A DNA stretch of 64,000 nt from an uncultured Oscillospiraceae bacterium (GTDB taxonomy: Bacteria; Bacillota; Clostridia; Oscillospirales; Oscillospiraceae): contig CALWWW010000001.1 in NCBI GenBank assembly GCA_944385365.1, forward strand, positions 166,941 to 230,940, given 5' to 3'. Shown here one piece after another: positions 43,444 through 55,084 of the stretch (the stretch's first letter is position 1; the number at the start of each line of letters is the position of its first letter). The notes under the pieces are model-generated. The model was given only the letters and a program-made list of their open reading frames with translations, searched no databases and had not been told where the DNA came from. Both the position numbers and the translations under genes were made by a program.

Positions 43444-44640
43444 ATGTTACAGGGAAAAACCGTCCTTCTGGGCGTCACCGGCGGCATTGCCGCCTATAAG
43501 GCCGCGGCCCTCTGCTCGGCTCTGGTCAAGCAGCACGCGGCGGTAGAGGTCATTATGACCGAACACGCCACGGAGTTTATCGCCCCGCTGACCTTTGAGC
43601 AGCTGACGGGCCGCCGCACCATTGTCAACACCTTCGACCGGAATTTCACCCATCAGGTGGAGCACATCTCCCTGGCCCACCGGGCCGATCTGGTTCTGAT
43701 TGCCCCGGCCACGGCCAACGTCTGCGCCAAGGCGGCCCACGGGCTGGCCGACGATATGCTCACCACCACCGTTTTGGCCTGCAAATGCCCCAAGCTCATC
43801 GCTCCGGCCATGAATACCAATATGTATGATAATCCCGTGACCCAGGACAACCTCGCTCTTCTCCGCCGCTACGGCTGGGAGGTCATCGAACCGGCGGCGG
43901 GCCGTCTGGCCTGCGGCGACGTGGGCAAAGGCAAGATGCCGGAGCCGGAGGACCTGTTGCAGCACGTTCTCCGCCATCTGGCCCTGCCCCACGACCTGTC
44001 CGGCAAGCGGATTCTCGTCACTGCCGGACCCACCCAGGAATCCCTGGACCCGGTCCGCTACCTCACCAACCACTCCACCGGCAAGATGGGCTATGCCATT
44101 GCCCGCATGGCCATGCTGCGGGGCGCGGAGGTGACGCTGATCTCCGGCCCCACATCCATCGCCCCGCCGCCCTTTGTCACCGTGGTACCGGTGGTGTCAG
44201 CCCAGGATATGTTTGAGGCCGTGGCCGCCCACAGTCCCGCCTGTGACTGGGTCATCAAGGCCGCCGCCGTGGCCGACTACACCCCCGCCGACTACAGCGA
44301 CGACAAGGTGAAAAAGAAGGACGGCGATTTGTCCATCCCCCTCAAACGCACCCAGGACATTCTGCAATACCTGGGCGATCACAAGCAGCCGGGGCAATTC
44401 CTCTGCGGTTTTTCCATGGAGACCCGGGACATGCTGGAAAACAGCCGGGCCAAGCTGGAAAAGAAGCATGTGGACATGATCTGTGCCAACAATCTCAAGG
44501 TGGCCGGGGCAGGCTTCGCCGTGGATACCAACGTTCTCACCCTGATTACCGCCGACGGTGTCGAAGAGCTGCCCCTGCTGTCCAAAGAAGAAGCCGCCTG
44601 CCGCATCCTCGATGCCATCCGAATTCGTTCTGGCAATTAG
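43444..44640 (+). CDS. coaBC: Bifunctional phosphopantothenoylcysteine decarboxylase/phosphopantothenate-cysteine ligase
   Basis: 398 residues. The N-terminal flavoprotein CoaC domain has GVTGGIAAYKA, HISLAHRADL, IAPAMNTNMY and ACGDVGKGKMPEPE. The C-terminal CoaB domain has VTAGPTQESLDPVRYLTNHSTGKMG and the late KKHVDMICANNL. It performs steps two and three of CoA synthesis. Start 43444 follows a GGGGGA site. Divergent from panT. Confidence 0.96.
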   Translation: MLQGKTVLLGVTGGIAAYKAAALCSALVKQHAAVEVIMTEHATEFIAPLTFEQLTGRRTIVNTFDRNFTHQVEHISLAHRADLVLIAPATANVCAKAAHGLADDMLTTTVLACKCPKLIAPAMNTNMYDNPVTQDNLALLRRYGWEVIEPAAGRLACGDVGKGKMPEPEDLLQHVLRHLALPHDLSGKRILVTAGPTQESLDPVRYLTNHSTGKMGYAIARMAMLRGAEVTLISGPTSIAPPPFVTVVPVVSAQDMFEAVAAHSPACDWVIKAAAVADYTPADYSDDKVKKKDGDLSIPLKRTQDILQYLGDHKQPGQFLCGFSMETRDMLENSRAKLEKKHVDMICANNLKVAGAGFAVDTNVLTLITADGVEELPLLSKEEAACRILDAIRIRSGN

Positions 44641-44662
44641 TTACAATTCAGCTACAAATGTC

Positions 44663-44691
44663 TTGACAAGTTGGTTACAAAATGTTACTAT
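44663..44691 (+). promoter_or_regulatory. Promoter of the CHAP/SLH exported protein
   Basis: TTGACA (44663-44668), 17-bp spacer, TACTAT (44686-44691). Confidence 0.75.
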
Positions 44692-44723
44692 TGGGATAGA
44701 TTTTTTGTGAAAGGATGACCAGC

Positions 44724-45854
44724 TTGTTCCATCGTCCCCGTTATCAGAGACTTGCAGCCGCCGTCGGCGGCGTCCTGCTGACCGCCGCCCTGGCCCTGCC
44801 GGCCGCCGCTGCCGAGGTTACGCTGGACTGTACATATGTTCCCATCACCGGCAATGAATTTGTGGCCGACACCATGAACGGTGTGCCCGCTCACTATAAC
44901 CTCACCGGCCCCACCTACTACTGTGCCGAACTGATTCCCCGGTACTTCGCCGAGGTCTACGGCCTGGAGATCCATTGCAGCGAGGGTTCCCTCACGGTCC
45001 TCAACAACAGCGACTATTATTTTGTCAAGACCGACAACCCCCAGCCCGGCGACGTGCTCTACGGCAGCGCCGCTTCCCGCGGCAAGGGTTACAGCCATTG
45101 GGCCATTGTCAAGGAGAACAACGGCGACAGCCTGACGCTCTTTGAACAGAACTGGAGCTGGAACGGTCAGGCCGGTATCAACCGGGTCCTGGAGTTCCCC
45201 ACCACCGCCTATGAGTGCTACACTCTGGTGTCCCGCTCCGGCCAGAAGATTCAGCCCGTGGAGGGCTCCGTGGCCGCCGTCAGCGCCTGGGCCGAGCCCT
45301 ACATCCAGCAGGCCGCCGAGGCCGGTATAGCCGATCTCAAGACCGATTTCGGCTCCACCGTCGACCGGGAGACCTTCTGCCAGATGGCCGTCAATATTCT
45401 GGCCAACTACGGTCTGACTGCCGAAGGCGACACGGCCTGTGAGCAGGCCGCCGCCCTGGGTCTGGTGTCCAACACCGACGGCACCGGCGCCATCAGCCGC
45501 CAGGAAGCCGCCGTCATCGCCTCCCGCGTTCTGGAGGCCGCCGGTGCTGATCTGACCGGCAACACCACCGCACTGTCCGTCTATACCGATGTGGACGATA
45601 TCGCCGATTGGGCCGTGGAGTCCGTGGCCGATCTGACGGCCTGCGGCCTGTTCAGCGGCAACAATGGCTGCTTCAACCCCACGGACCTGCTGACCAATGA
45701 GCAGGCTGTGGCCCTGATGGTCCGCGTCTACGACAACCCCACCCCCACCGTCACCTATAACACCGCCGGCACCACCGCCTGCGCCGCTGAGAGTGTGGTG
45801 GCCATGGCTGCCGGAGATCTGATGCTGTCCCGCACCCTCCGCAGCGCCAACTGA
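44724..45854 (+). CDS. Exported CHAP-like amidase/peptidase with SLH-type repeats
   Basis: 376 residues from the TTG start, preferred because AAGGATG then lies six bases upstream; the ATG at 44715 sits directly on that site. A signal peptide (about 1-30, ending AAAA) is followed by a CHAP/NlpC-like domain with Cys67 in TYYCAEL, His125 in GYSHWAIVKE and Glu141/Asn143 in FEQNWSW. The remainder (about 190-350) looks like two or three SLH-type repeats for wall attachment. Probably a surface peptidoglycan hydrolase. Confidence 0.8.
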   Translation: MFHRPRYQRLAAAVGGVLLTAALALPAAAAEVTLDCTYVPITGNEFVADTMNGVPAHYNLTGPTYYCAELIPRYFAEVYGLEIHCSEGSLTVLNNSDYYFVKTDNPQPGDVLYGSAASRGKGYSHWAIVKENNGDSLTLFEQNWSWNGQAGINRVLEFPTTAYECYTLVSRSGQKIQPVEGSVAAVSAWAEPYIQQAAEAGIADLKTDFGSTVDRETFCQMAVNILANYGLTAEGDTACEQAAALGLVSNTDGTGAISRQEAAVIASRVLEAAGADLTGNTTALSVYTDVDDIADWAVESVADLTACGLFSGNNGCFNPTDLLTNEQAVALMVRVYDNPTPTVTYNTAGTTACAAESVVAMAAGDLMLSRTLRSAN

Positions 45855-45862
45855 TTGCCAAT

Positions 45863-45893
45863 AAAAAAGTGCGCCACATGGCGCACTTTTTTT
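45863..45893. terminator. Bidirectional terminator
   Basis: GTGCGCC-ACAT-GGCGCAC stem with A-rich and T-rich flanks, between convergent genes. Confidence 0.9.
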
Positions 45894-45918
45894 CCAGTCT
45901 CTTTGTCGAATTTTGCCG

Positions 45919-46641
45919 TCAGTCCTCCAACAGCTGCCAGCCGTTGACCAGCAGCCAGAGGGTCAAACCGCCGGTAGTGAGCCAGCGGACCACGCCCATA
46001 TCCCCCAGGGACACCATGGAGAAGAAGGTGCCGGCGAGACACCAGAACGCCGTCTCCCGGCGGCGGCCCTTGTCAAAACAGAAGCCCATGAGATTCACCG
46101 TGGCACAGACGGTGCCGATGGCGGCGAACAGGTCAAAGCAGTAATCCAGCACCATGGGGTCCACGCTCCAGCGGCGGAAGTCCACAATCAGCGTCACAAT
46201 GAGGTAGACACAGGGAATCAGATGGACCGCCGCCACAGGCATCGTGCCCCGGCCGCGCAGCAGTCCCACAGCGCCCATGGCCAGCGCCGCCGCTACACCC
46301 AGCACCGTTACCGGCGCGGTCCGCTGGCCGTTGACCATGGCCAGGACACATCCGGCCAGCACCAGGGCGGCGCTGAGCACGGTGACGGTCATCTCCGGCG
46401 CGCCGGAGGAAAAACAGCCGCGATAGGCGCTGCGCTTGTCCAGGCGGGCGGCTGCCAGGGCGGCCAGAACCGTCACCACCAGGGCGAATACGGACAAAAC
46501 CCAGATGGACGGGCTGCCGCTGCGGACCAGCCCCGCCTCGTCAAAGGCCGTGGACAGCTGCCAGCGGCGCAGGAAAAATCCCACCGCACCGGCGGCAAGC
46601 AATAGACAGAGGATCAATGTTCGATTGGTTTTTGCTCTCAT
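45919..46641 (-). CDS. Integral membrane protein of unknown function
   Basis: 240 residues with about seven hydrophobic helices separated by short basic loops; the N-terminus is MRAKTNRT and the first helix starts at residue 8. No catalytic motif is recognised. It is alone between a terminator and a divergent amidase gene. Location suggests an envelope role, but nothing in the sequence shows one. Confidence 0.75.
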   Translation of the reverse strand: MRAKTNRTLILCLLLAAGAVGFFLRRWQLSTAFDEAGLVRSGSPSIWVLSVFALVVTVLAALAAARLDKRSAYRGCFSSGAPEMTVTVLSAALVLAGCVLAMVNGQRTAPVTVLGVAAALAMGAVGLLRGRGTMPVAAVHLIPCVYLIVTLIVDFRRWSVDPMVLDYCFDLFAAIGTVCATVNLMGFCFDKGRRRETAFWCLAGTFFSMVSLGDMGVVRWLTTGGLTLWLLVNGWQLLED

Positions 46642-46742
46642 GGTTTGCCTCCGAGGTCGATACTTTGGTTTTCTGTGGTATTATATCATGAGGATGCCGT
46701 GGTTGCAAACGGCCTTTCCAGTTTTTTCACTGGCTGCGGCTA

Positions 46743-46771
46743 TGGACGAAACTTTGCATTTATTGTATACT
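46743..46771 (+). promoter_or_regulatory. Possible promoter of the amidase gene
   Basis: TGGACG (46743-46748), 17-bp spacer, TATACT (46766-46771). The -35 is weak. Confidence 0.45.
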
Positions 46772-46825
46772 AATCAAGTTGACATATTCCCATTATCAAA
46801 TGGTTGATCGGAAAGGAGTCTGTAC

Positions 46826-48280
46826 ATGAAACGATTTGCCGCCGTGCTGCTGCTGATTCTCACGGCTGTGGCGCTGCTGGCGGTGACGGCCTCGGCTGCC
46901 ACCACGACCACCGCCCTGTCGGTGCGCACCGGTCCGGGACAATTTGAGACCGTCACGGTCAATACGGCCTCCCTGGAGGTGGACGGACAGCTCCTGCAAA
47001 CCGATGTCCCGGCCTTTGTCTACCGTTCCCGCACCATGGTACCCATCCGGTTTATCAGCGACGCCCTGGGGGCCAATGTGGAATGGAACCAGGATGCGCT
47101 GCAAGCCACAATCACTACAGCGGATAAGACCATTGTTCTCACCATCGGCTCCGCCACGGCCCTGGTCAACGGCCAGAGCGTGGCCCTGTATGACGGCGTC
47201 CCCGCCACCATGGCCGTACTGAACGGCATTTCCCGGACGGTGGTGCCGGTGCGCTTTGTGTCGGAACAGCTGGGCGCGTCGGTGGCGTGGGACCAGCAGC
47301 AATATCTGGTCTCCATCACCAGCCCCAAGCAGGAACCGGAGACGCCGCAGGAGCCGGAAACGCCGGAAACGCCCGTGGAGCCGGAAACCCCTGCCGTGGA
47401 ACCGGACTATACGGTGTCTATACCCAAGGCGTCCTCCGGCAGCGTTCTGTCCTGGTCTGCCAGCGACACCGCCGTGTCCCCCAAGGTGTTTACCCTGGAT
47501 GGCCGCGTGGTCTTCGACTATCCCGGCGGCAAGCTGGACAAGGCCAGCGGCACCGTCAACGTCAACGGCCCTGTGGTCAAGACCATTCGCTACAATCAGT
47601 ATGACCACGGCTACGACGATACGCCCTATGTGGCCCGCATTGTGCTGGACCTGCAAACCGGCATGACCAAGGACGATCTGGAAATCAACACCACCGGCGG
47701 TTCCGTTTCCATCCGGCAGGTGGGCGATCCCCGGCCCCTGGTGGTGGTGGACGCCGGTCACGGCGGCAAGGACCCCGGCGCCATGTACGACGGCTACAAC
47801 GAAAAGGATTTTGTGCTGCCCATGGCCCTGGAGGTGGGACAGCGGCTGGAAGCCGCCGGGTGCCGCGTCATCTACAGCCGCGACGACGACACCTACATCA
47901 CCCTGTCGGACCGGGCCGATCTGGCCAATGAGCTGGGCGCGGATATCTTTATCAGCATCCACGCCAACGCCATGCCCCAGAAGCCGAACATCAACGGTCT
48001 GGAGACGTACTGCTACAAGCTGGGCGGACAGGCGGAAGTTCTGGCCAACTACGTCCACGACGCCATTCTGGAGGCGGCGTCCCCCGAGGACCGGGGCGTC
48101 CGCACCGCCAATTATTATGTGCTGCGGGAGACGGATATGCCCGCCATTCTGGTGGAGACCGGCTACATGAGCAACGCCGACGAGTGCCAGAAGCTGGCCG
48201 ATGCCACCTATCAAAAGGCCCTGGCCCGCGGCATTGCCAACGGCGCCATTGACTATTTGCATGCCGCCGGACTGCTGTGA
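46826..48280 (+). CDS. N-acetylmuramoyl-L-alanine amidase with stalk and AMIN-like domains
   Basis: 484-residue exported enzyme. Signal peptide about 1-25; copper-amine-oxidase-like stalk domain (about 30-165, VPIRFISDALGANVEW and VPVRFVSEQLGASVAW); a Pro/Glu/Thr linker; an AMIN-like beta domain (about 195-300); then Amidase_3 with VVVDAGHGGKDPG (zinc His312), SIHANA and the catalytic Glu in LVETGYMSN. It cleaves the peptide stem from peptidoglycan, in daughter-cell separation or sporulation. AAAGGAG precedes the ATG. Confidence 0.93.
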   Translation: MKRFAAVLLLILTAVALLAVTASAATTTTALSVRTGPGQFETVTVNTASLEVDGQLLQTDVPAFVYRSRTMVPIRFISDALGANVEWNQDALQATITTADKTIVLTIGSATALVNGQSVALYDGVPATMAVLNGISRTVVPVRFVSEQLGASVAWDQQQYLVSITSPKQEPETPQEPETPETPVEPETPAVEPDYTVSIPKASSGSVLSWSASDTAVSPKVFTLDGRVVFDYPGGKLDKASGTVNVNGPVVKTIRYNQYDHGYDDTPYVARIVLDLQTGMTKDDLEINTTGGSVSIRQVGDPRPLVVVDAGHGGKDPGAMYDGYNEKDFVLPMALEVGQRLEAAGCRVIYSRDDDTYITLSDRADLANELGADIFISIHANAMPQKPNINGLETYCYKLGGQAEVLANYVHDAILEAASPEDRGVRTANYYVLRETDMPAILVETGYMSNADECQKLADATYQKALARGIANGAIDYLHAAGLL

Positions 48281-48295
48281 GCTTTCCCTTGAACC

Positions 48296-48332
48296 AAAGA
48301 AGCCATCCCGTGTTTGGGATGGCTTCTTTTTT
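48296..48332. terminator. Bidirectional terminator between the amidase gene and typA
   Basis: 14-bp stem (48296-48309 with 48316-48329) and a T run. Confidence 0.9.
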
Positions 48333-48346
48333 TGGTATATGAGGGA

Positions 48347-50164
<1,818 letters not shown>

Positions 50165-50384
50165 ATAAAACGGTCGCTCCCTTCGGTTGTTTCGTTTTTT
50201 CAATAATCTCTCAATTTTATAATATAACACGCTTTTTCGGGAGTGACAAGGATTTTTTCACGGAATCTCCGGAAAAACCGCCGGGAATCCGGTCCTCTTT
50301 GGCCCATCTTTTACAAATTGTTCACCCGCCGGAATGGTCCGGGGGGTATAATGAAAAAAACGAATTCACAAGGAGGGGTTTTCC

Positions 50385-51074
50385 ATGGCAAAAACCGTGC
50401 TGGTGGTAGAGGATGACTCCAACATCGCCGAGCTTCTGCGTCTCTATCTGGAAAAAGAGGGGTATCGCGTTTTGACAGCCGCCGACGGCCTCAAGGGCGT
50501 GGAGCTGTTCCGCACCGGTGAGCCGGACCTGGTGCTGCTGGACATCATGCTGCCGGGCCTGGACGGCTGGGGCGTCTGCCGCACCATCCGCCAGTCCTCC
50601 CAGGTGCCCATTATCATGCTGACGGCCAAGGGCGAGACTGTGGACAAGGTCTCTGGCCTGAAAATGGGCGCCGACGACTACATTACCAAGCCCTTTGAAA
50701 TGAAAGAGGTCCTGGCCCGCATTGAAGCGGTGCTGCGCCGGGGCGCGCTGCCGGAGGAGTCCCCCCGCAAGCGGCTGGTCTACGACAAGCTGATCATCGA
50801 TCTGGACTCCTTTGAACTGGTGGTGGACGGCAAAAAAGTGGACACACCGCCCAAGGAGATGGAGCTGCTGTACCATCTGGCCGCCAGCCCCAACCGGGTA
50901 TACACCCGCAATCAGCTGCTGGACGAGGTGTGGGGCTTCGACTACTTCGGCGACAGCCGCACCGTGGACGTCCATATCAAGCGGCTGCGGGAAAAACTGG
51001 AAGGCGTATCCGATCAGTGGAGCCTCAAGACCGTCTGGGGCGTGGGCTATAAATTCGAGGCCAATACACAGTGA
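50385..51074 (+). CDS. OmpR-family response regulator
   Basis: 229 residues. Receiver domain with phospho-acceptor Asp53 in LVLLDIMLPG and MLTAKG; winged-helix DNA-binding domain with RVYTRNQLLDEVWGF and SRTVDVHIKRLREKLE. It pairs with the histidine kinase that overlaps its stop. An HtrA protease follows, as in CssR-CssS systems that sense secretion stress. TATAAT lies at 50347-50352 and AAGGAGGGG before the ATG. Confidence 0.95.
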   Translation: MAKTVLVVEDDSNIAELLRLYLEKEGYRVLTAADGLKGVELFRTGEPDLVLLDIMLPGLDGWGVCRTIRQSSQVPIIMLTAKGETVDKVSGLKMGADDYITKPFEMKEVLARIEAVLRRGALPEESPRKRLVYDKLIIDLDSFELVVDGKKVDTPPKEMELLYHLAASPNRVYTRNQLLDEVWGFDYFGDSRTVDVHIKRLREKLEGVSDQWSLKTVWGVGYKFEANTQ

Positions 51075-52501
51075 AAACGACCTTTGGCCGCCTGTTCGGC
51101 CTGATTGCCGGTCTGGTGCTGCTGTGCGTTCTCTTTCTGGGGGCGGGCTTCCGGGCGCTTCTGAGCAACTACCTGATCAGTGCCGCCCGGGAATCCCTGA
51201 GCAACAACGCCCAGGCCGTGGCGGAGCTGGCCTCGGCCTACGACACCACAGGCCAGCTGGAGGACAACTGGGATTTCCGCATGAGTCTCAGCTTTGCCTC
51301 CCTGGTGGCAGAGAACGACGCTGTGATCTGTGATGAAAACGGCAAGGTGATTCTCTGTTCCTGTGAAGACATCGCCTGTCCCCATCTGGGCACCCAACTG
51401 GACCCCGGTCTGACGGCAGCCGTCCTGCTGGGCGGCGAGACCTACGCCAAGGGCGACCTGGAGAATTTGTACAACAGCACCCGATACTATGTGGCCACGC
51501 CGGTGGTATCCCGCTCCACCGGCGAGAGCATCGGCTTTGTGGTGGTTTCCACCCCCGCCGAGGAAGCGGCCCAGCTCATGGGCCCCATGTTCCAGATTTT
51601 CCTGATCACCGCCGGTGTGGTGCTGCTGGTGGCCTTGGCCGCCTCGTCGATTCTGGCCAAATATGAAGCCCAGCAGCTGAAGGATTTGGCCGAGACGGCC
51701 CACCGCTTCGGCCACGGCGACCTGCGGGCCCGTGCCAAGGTGGACGAGGGCGGCACCGTGGAGATGCACGAGTTGGCCGCCGAGTTCAACAACATGGCCG
51801 CCTCCCTGGAGCAGTCGGAAATCCGCCGCCGGGAGTTTGTGGCCAACGTCAGCCATGAGCTGAAAACGCCCATGACCACCATTGCCGGCTTTATGGACGG
51901 CATGCTGGACGGCACCATTCCGCCGGAACGCCACCGCCAGTACATGCAGACCGTATCCGACGAGGTGCGGCGGCTGTCGCGGCTGGTGCGATCCATGCTG
52001 GATATCTCCCGGCTCCAGTCCCAGGGCATTCCCGAGCAGCGCAAGCGCCGCTTTGACATTGTGGAATCCGTGGGGCAGGTGTTGATCTCCTTTGAGCAGA
52101 AGATCAACAACAAGCACATCGAGGTGGAAGCGGACCTGCCCGACGAGGGCCTTATGGTCTGGGCCGACAGCGACGCCATCACCCAGGTCATCTACAATCT
52201 CACCGACAACGCCGTGAAATTCTGTCCCCAGGAGGGCCAGCTGTGGGTCCGCGTGGCCGCCGAAGGCCAGCGGGCCAGGGTTACCGTGGGCAACACCGGC
52301 CCCACCATCCCGCCGGAGGAGCTGCCCCTGGTCTTCGACCGGTTCCACAAGATGGACAAGAGCCGCTCCGTGGACCGGGACGGCTACGGTCTGGGTCTGT
52401 ATATCGTCAAGACCATCATTGAGAGCCACGGCGAGGACATCTTCGCCACCAGCAAGGACGGACGGACGGAATTTTCCTTTACGCTGCCCATTCGGAAGTG
52501 A
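51071..52501 (+). CDS. Membrane sensor histidine kinase
   Basis: 476 residues, GTG start overlapping the regulator stop. Two membrane helices (about 9-30 and 172-195) flank an extracytoplasmic sensor of about 140 residues; HAMP follows, then the phospho-acceptor His262 in FVANVSHELKTP and HATPase motifs NLTDNAVKF and RDGYGLGLYIVKTI. Proximity to htrA suggests it senses envelope or misfolded-protein stress; that is inference. Confidence 0.94.
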   Translation: MKTTFGRLFGLIAGLVLLCVLFLGAGFRALLSNYLISAARESLSNNAQAVAELASAYDTTGQLEDNWDFRMSLSFASLVAENDAVICDENGKVILCSCEDIACPHLGTQLDPGLTAAVLLGGETYAKGDLENLYNSTRYYVATPVVSRSTGESIGFVVVSTPAEEAAQLMGPMFQIFLITAGVVLLVALAASSILAKYEAQQLKDLAETAHRFGHGDLRARAKVDEGGTVEMHELAAEFNNMAASLEQSEIRRREFVANVSHELKTPMTTIAGFMDGMLDGTIPPERHRQYMQTVSDEVRRLSRLVRSMLDISRLQSQGIPEQRKRRFDIVESVGQVLISFEQKINNKHIEVEADLPDEGLMVWADSDAITQVIYNLTDNAVKFCPQEGQLWVRVAAEGQRARVTVGNTGPTIPPEELPLVFDRFHKMDKSRSVDRDGYGLGLYIVKTIIESHGEDIFATSKDGRTEFSFTLPIRK

Positions 52502-52594
52502 TTGGGCGGGCAAATTAACAGAATCTTAAACACTTTCCCCGCCGGGATGGATATACTATACTCACAACTTTTTACTGTGAAAGGAGGGCCGCTT

Positions 52595-53908
52595 ATGTCC
52601 ATGTTGTACCCTTATGGAGACCAATCAGACCCCACACCCGAAGACCCGTATCCCTATGAGGACTACTATGGTCACGGCAGCGGCCGTCCTCCCCGCCGCT
52701 GCCGCCGCAACCGGGGCGGGTGGTGGCTGGTTTTGCTGCTGGTGGTGGTCATCGGCGGCGTGGTGGCCGTTCTCAGCCGCTTTTCCGTCAATCTGCGCCA
52801 AACCAGCAGCGGTGTGACCCTGTCCATCCAGAGCCCTTCCAGCAGCACCAGCGACGAAGAAACTCAGGTCATGGAGGCAGCCGGAGACGATCTGGCGGTT
52901 TTACAGCCCAGCGGCGATTCCACCGGCAGCGGCGCCCAGCTGATGGTCACGGAGACGCCCGGCCCCCTGCCGGAAACGCCCTCCGACGGCGGCCAGGGGC
53001 TGAGCCTGCAAGCCATCTACCGCAAGTGCATCCCCAGTGTTGTTTCCATCATCTCCACCCAGCGCAGCGGTTCCACCACCGGCACCGGCATCATCATGTC
53101 GGAGGATGGTTACATTATCACCAATGACCACGTCATTGACGGTGCAGTTGCCATTGAGGTTCTGACCTCTTTGGAGGAAACCTACCCCGCCAGTCTGGTG
53201 GGCAGCGACGCCACCTCCGATCTGGCGGTTCTGAAAATCGACGCCAAGGGTCTGACGGCGGCGGAGTTCGGCGACTCCAACACCATGGAGGTGGGCGACA
53301 TGGTGGTGGCCATCGGCGACCCCCTGGGTACCGAGCTGCGGGGCACCATGACCGACGGCATTATCTCCGCCATCAACCGGGATTTGACCGTCAACGGCCG
53401 CACCATGACGCTGCTGCAAACCAACGCCGCCCTGAACAACGGCAACTCCGGCGGCCCGCTGATCAACGCCTATGGGCAGGTCATCGGTATCAACACCATG
53501 AAAATGAGCTCCTACTACACCTCCGCCTCTGTGGAGGGCTTAGGATTTGCCATTCCCATCGCCACGGCCAAGCCCATCATTGATGAGCTGATCGAACAGG
53601 GCTATATCTCCGGCCGTCCTGCCATCGGCATCAACACCCGCGACCTGCCCGCCGCCGTCCGCGTCTACTACGGTATCCCCGAGGGTGTGTATGTGGACAC
53701 GGTGGACCCCAGCAGCGACGCCTATGCCAAGGGATTGCAGCAGGGCGACACCATCACCGCCATCGAGGGCATTGCCGTTTCCAACAGCGAAGACCTGGAA
53801 ATGGTGAAGAACCAGTATACCGCCGGTCAGACGGTGGAATTGACCGTCTACCGAAACGGCAAATATTATGCGGTATCCATTCAGCTGATGGACGCCTCCG
53901 GTCTCTGA
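52595..53908 (+). CDS. Membrane-anchored HtrA-type serine protease
   Basis: 437 residues. A cytoplasmic Pro/Tyr-rich N-terminus, one membrane helix (about 42-62), a low-complexity linker, the trypsin-like domain with His179, Asp209 and Ser285 (GNSGGP) and a C-terminal PDZ domain (about 340-437). It degrades damaged exported proteins. The start at 52595 follows AAAGGAGGG. It lies 93 bp after the sensor kinase, probably as target and partner of that system. Confidence 0.94.
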   Translation: MSMLYPYGDQSDPTPEDPYPYEDYYGHGSGRPPRRCRRNRGGWWLVLLLVVVIGGVVAVLSRFSVNLRQTSSGVTLSIQSPSSSTSDEETQVMEAAGDDLAVLQPSGDSTGSGAQLMVTETPGPLPETPSDGGQGLSLQAIYRKCIPSVVSIISTQRSGSTTGTGIIMSEDGYIITNDHVIDGAVAIEVLTSLEETYPASLVGSDATSDLAVLKIDAKGLTAAEFGDSNTMEVGDMVVAIGDPLGTELRGTMTDGIISAINRDLTVNGRTMTLLQTNAALNNGNSGGPLINAYGQVIGINTMKMSSYYTSASVEGLGFAIPIATAKPIIDELIEQGYISGRPAIGINTRDLPAAVRVYYGIPEGVYVDTVDPSSDAYAKGLQQGDTITAIEGIAVSNSEDLEMVKNQYTAGQTVELTVYRNGKYYAVSIQLMDASGL

Positions 53909-53923
53909 TTCCCCTATACTTTG

Positions 53924-53962
53924 AAAAAAGTGCGTGCTGTTCCGTACAGCACGCACTTTTTT
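53924..53962. terminator. Bidirectional terminator after the HtrA gene
   Basis: Perfect 17-bp stem (53924-53940 with 53946-53962) with A and T flanks. Confidence 0.92.
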
Positions 53963-53974
53963 ATGGGATAAGGA

Positions 53975-55084
53975 TTACATACCCCGGCTGTCAAAGATGC
54001 TGCGGGGCAGAGCGTCGGACAGCTCCAGCACATGGACGTCGTAGCCGCCGTGGTCCTCCATCTGCTGGATGGGGCTGCGGACCTGATCGCCGTCGCTGGG
54101 CTGTAGCCGCCGGGAGATGGACATGGTCACCGTGGTGCCCTGGCCCTGTTCGGAGTTGACTACCACCGTTCCGCCGTGGAGATTGGCGATCATCCGCACC
54201 AGGGGCAAACCCAGTCCCACGCCCCAGCGGTCATCGCCGAAGCCCGGTTCCCGGTCCTCATAGTGGTCGAACATGCGGGACAGCTGGGCCGGGCTCATGC
54301 CCTCGCCGTTGTCCCGGACCGTAATATGGGCCGCGTGGCCGTAGTCCACCAGCGACAGGGTAATGACGCCCCCGGCGGGTGTAAACCGCATGGCGTTGGA
54401 CAGGAGATTGTGGACCGCCCGCTGGAGTTTCTTCCCGTCCACGGCCGCCATGACCGGGCCGCCGGGCAGCTGCAATTCCAGCGTCAGCCCCGCCGACCGC
54501 ACCAGGGGCGACGCCGACCGGTGAAGCGATTGCAGCAGCTCCGCCAAGTCCTGCCGGACGAAGCAGCCCCGGCCCTGACCGCTGAGATACGCCCCGGCGT
54601 CGGACAGATTGCCCGACAGCCGCAGCAGCCGGTACAGGCCCTGGTTGAATCGGGCTGTCTTGTCCTGGATATCCGGGTCCTCCAGCTCTTCCAGCAGGGG
54701 AAACAGCCCGGCGGCAGAATCAAAGAGGGCCGTCAGGTCCCGGCGCACGGCCCGTGCCACCGAGGTCATGGCGTCGAACCGCAGCGCGTCGGACTGGGCC
54801 TTGGGCCGGACGGCAATGGTGTCGTAATTCTCGCCCTTGCGGACCACGGCGCTGTGGGACCCATCCAGCAGTTCCACCGTCAGTTCCAGGGTGCCGGGTT
54901 CGGCGGCCCGGTACTGCTCCAGCGCCAGGGGCGGCAAATAGTCCGACAGGGACACGGCTTCGGGACGGCTGACGGTCATAGCCGCGTCGTTGCGGAAGAC
55001 GATTTCCCCATCCACCGCCAGCAGCACCGGCTGCTGCATCAGATTCAAGACCTCCGCCAGTTCCGGCGGATAGGTTCCGGACAT
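53975..55084 (-). CDS. Histidine-kinase-like ATPase without a visible phospho-acceptor His
   Basis: 369 residues, no membrane helix. A PAS-like N-terminus (about 8-110), a helical linker (about 120-215) and a clear HATPase domain with NLLSNAMRF, DNGEGMS and GVGLGLPLVRMI. Where the DHp box should carry S-H-E-L, the sequence reads DAMTSVARAVRRDLTALF with no His. It may be a pseudokinase, a partner-binding ATPase or one that phosphorylates another protein. No response regulator adjoins. Start 55084 follows AAGGAGGGG. Confidence 0.82.
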   Translation of the reverse strand: MSGTYPPELAEVLNLMQQPVLLAVDGEIVFRNDAAMTVSRPEAVSLSDYLPPLALEQYRAAEPGTLELTVELLDGSHSAVVRKGENYDTIAVRPKAQSDALRFDAMTSVARAVRRDLTALFDSAAGLFPLLEELEDPDIQDKTARFNQGLYRLLRLSGNLSDAGAYLSGQGRGCFVRQDLAELLQSLHRSASPLVRSAGLTLELQLPGGPVMAAVDGKKLQRAVHNLLSNAMRFTPAGGVITLSLVDYGHAAHITVRDNGEGMSPAQLSRMFDHYEDREPGFGDDRWGVGLGLPLVRMIANLHGGTVVVNSEQGQGTTVTMSISRRLQPSDGDQVRSPIQQMEDHGGYDVHVLELSDALPRSIFDSRGM

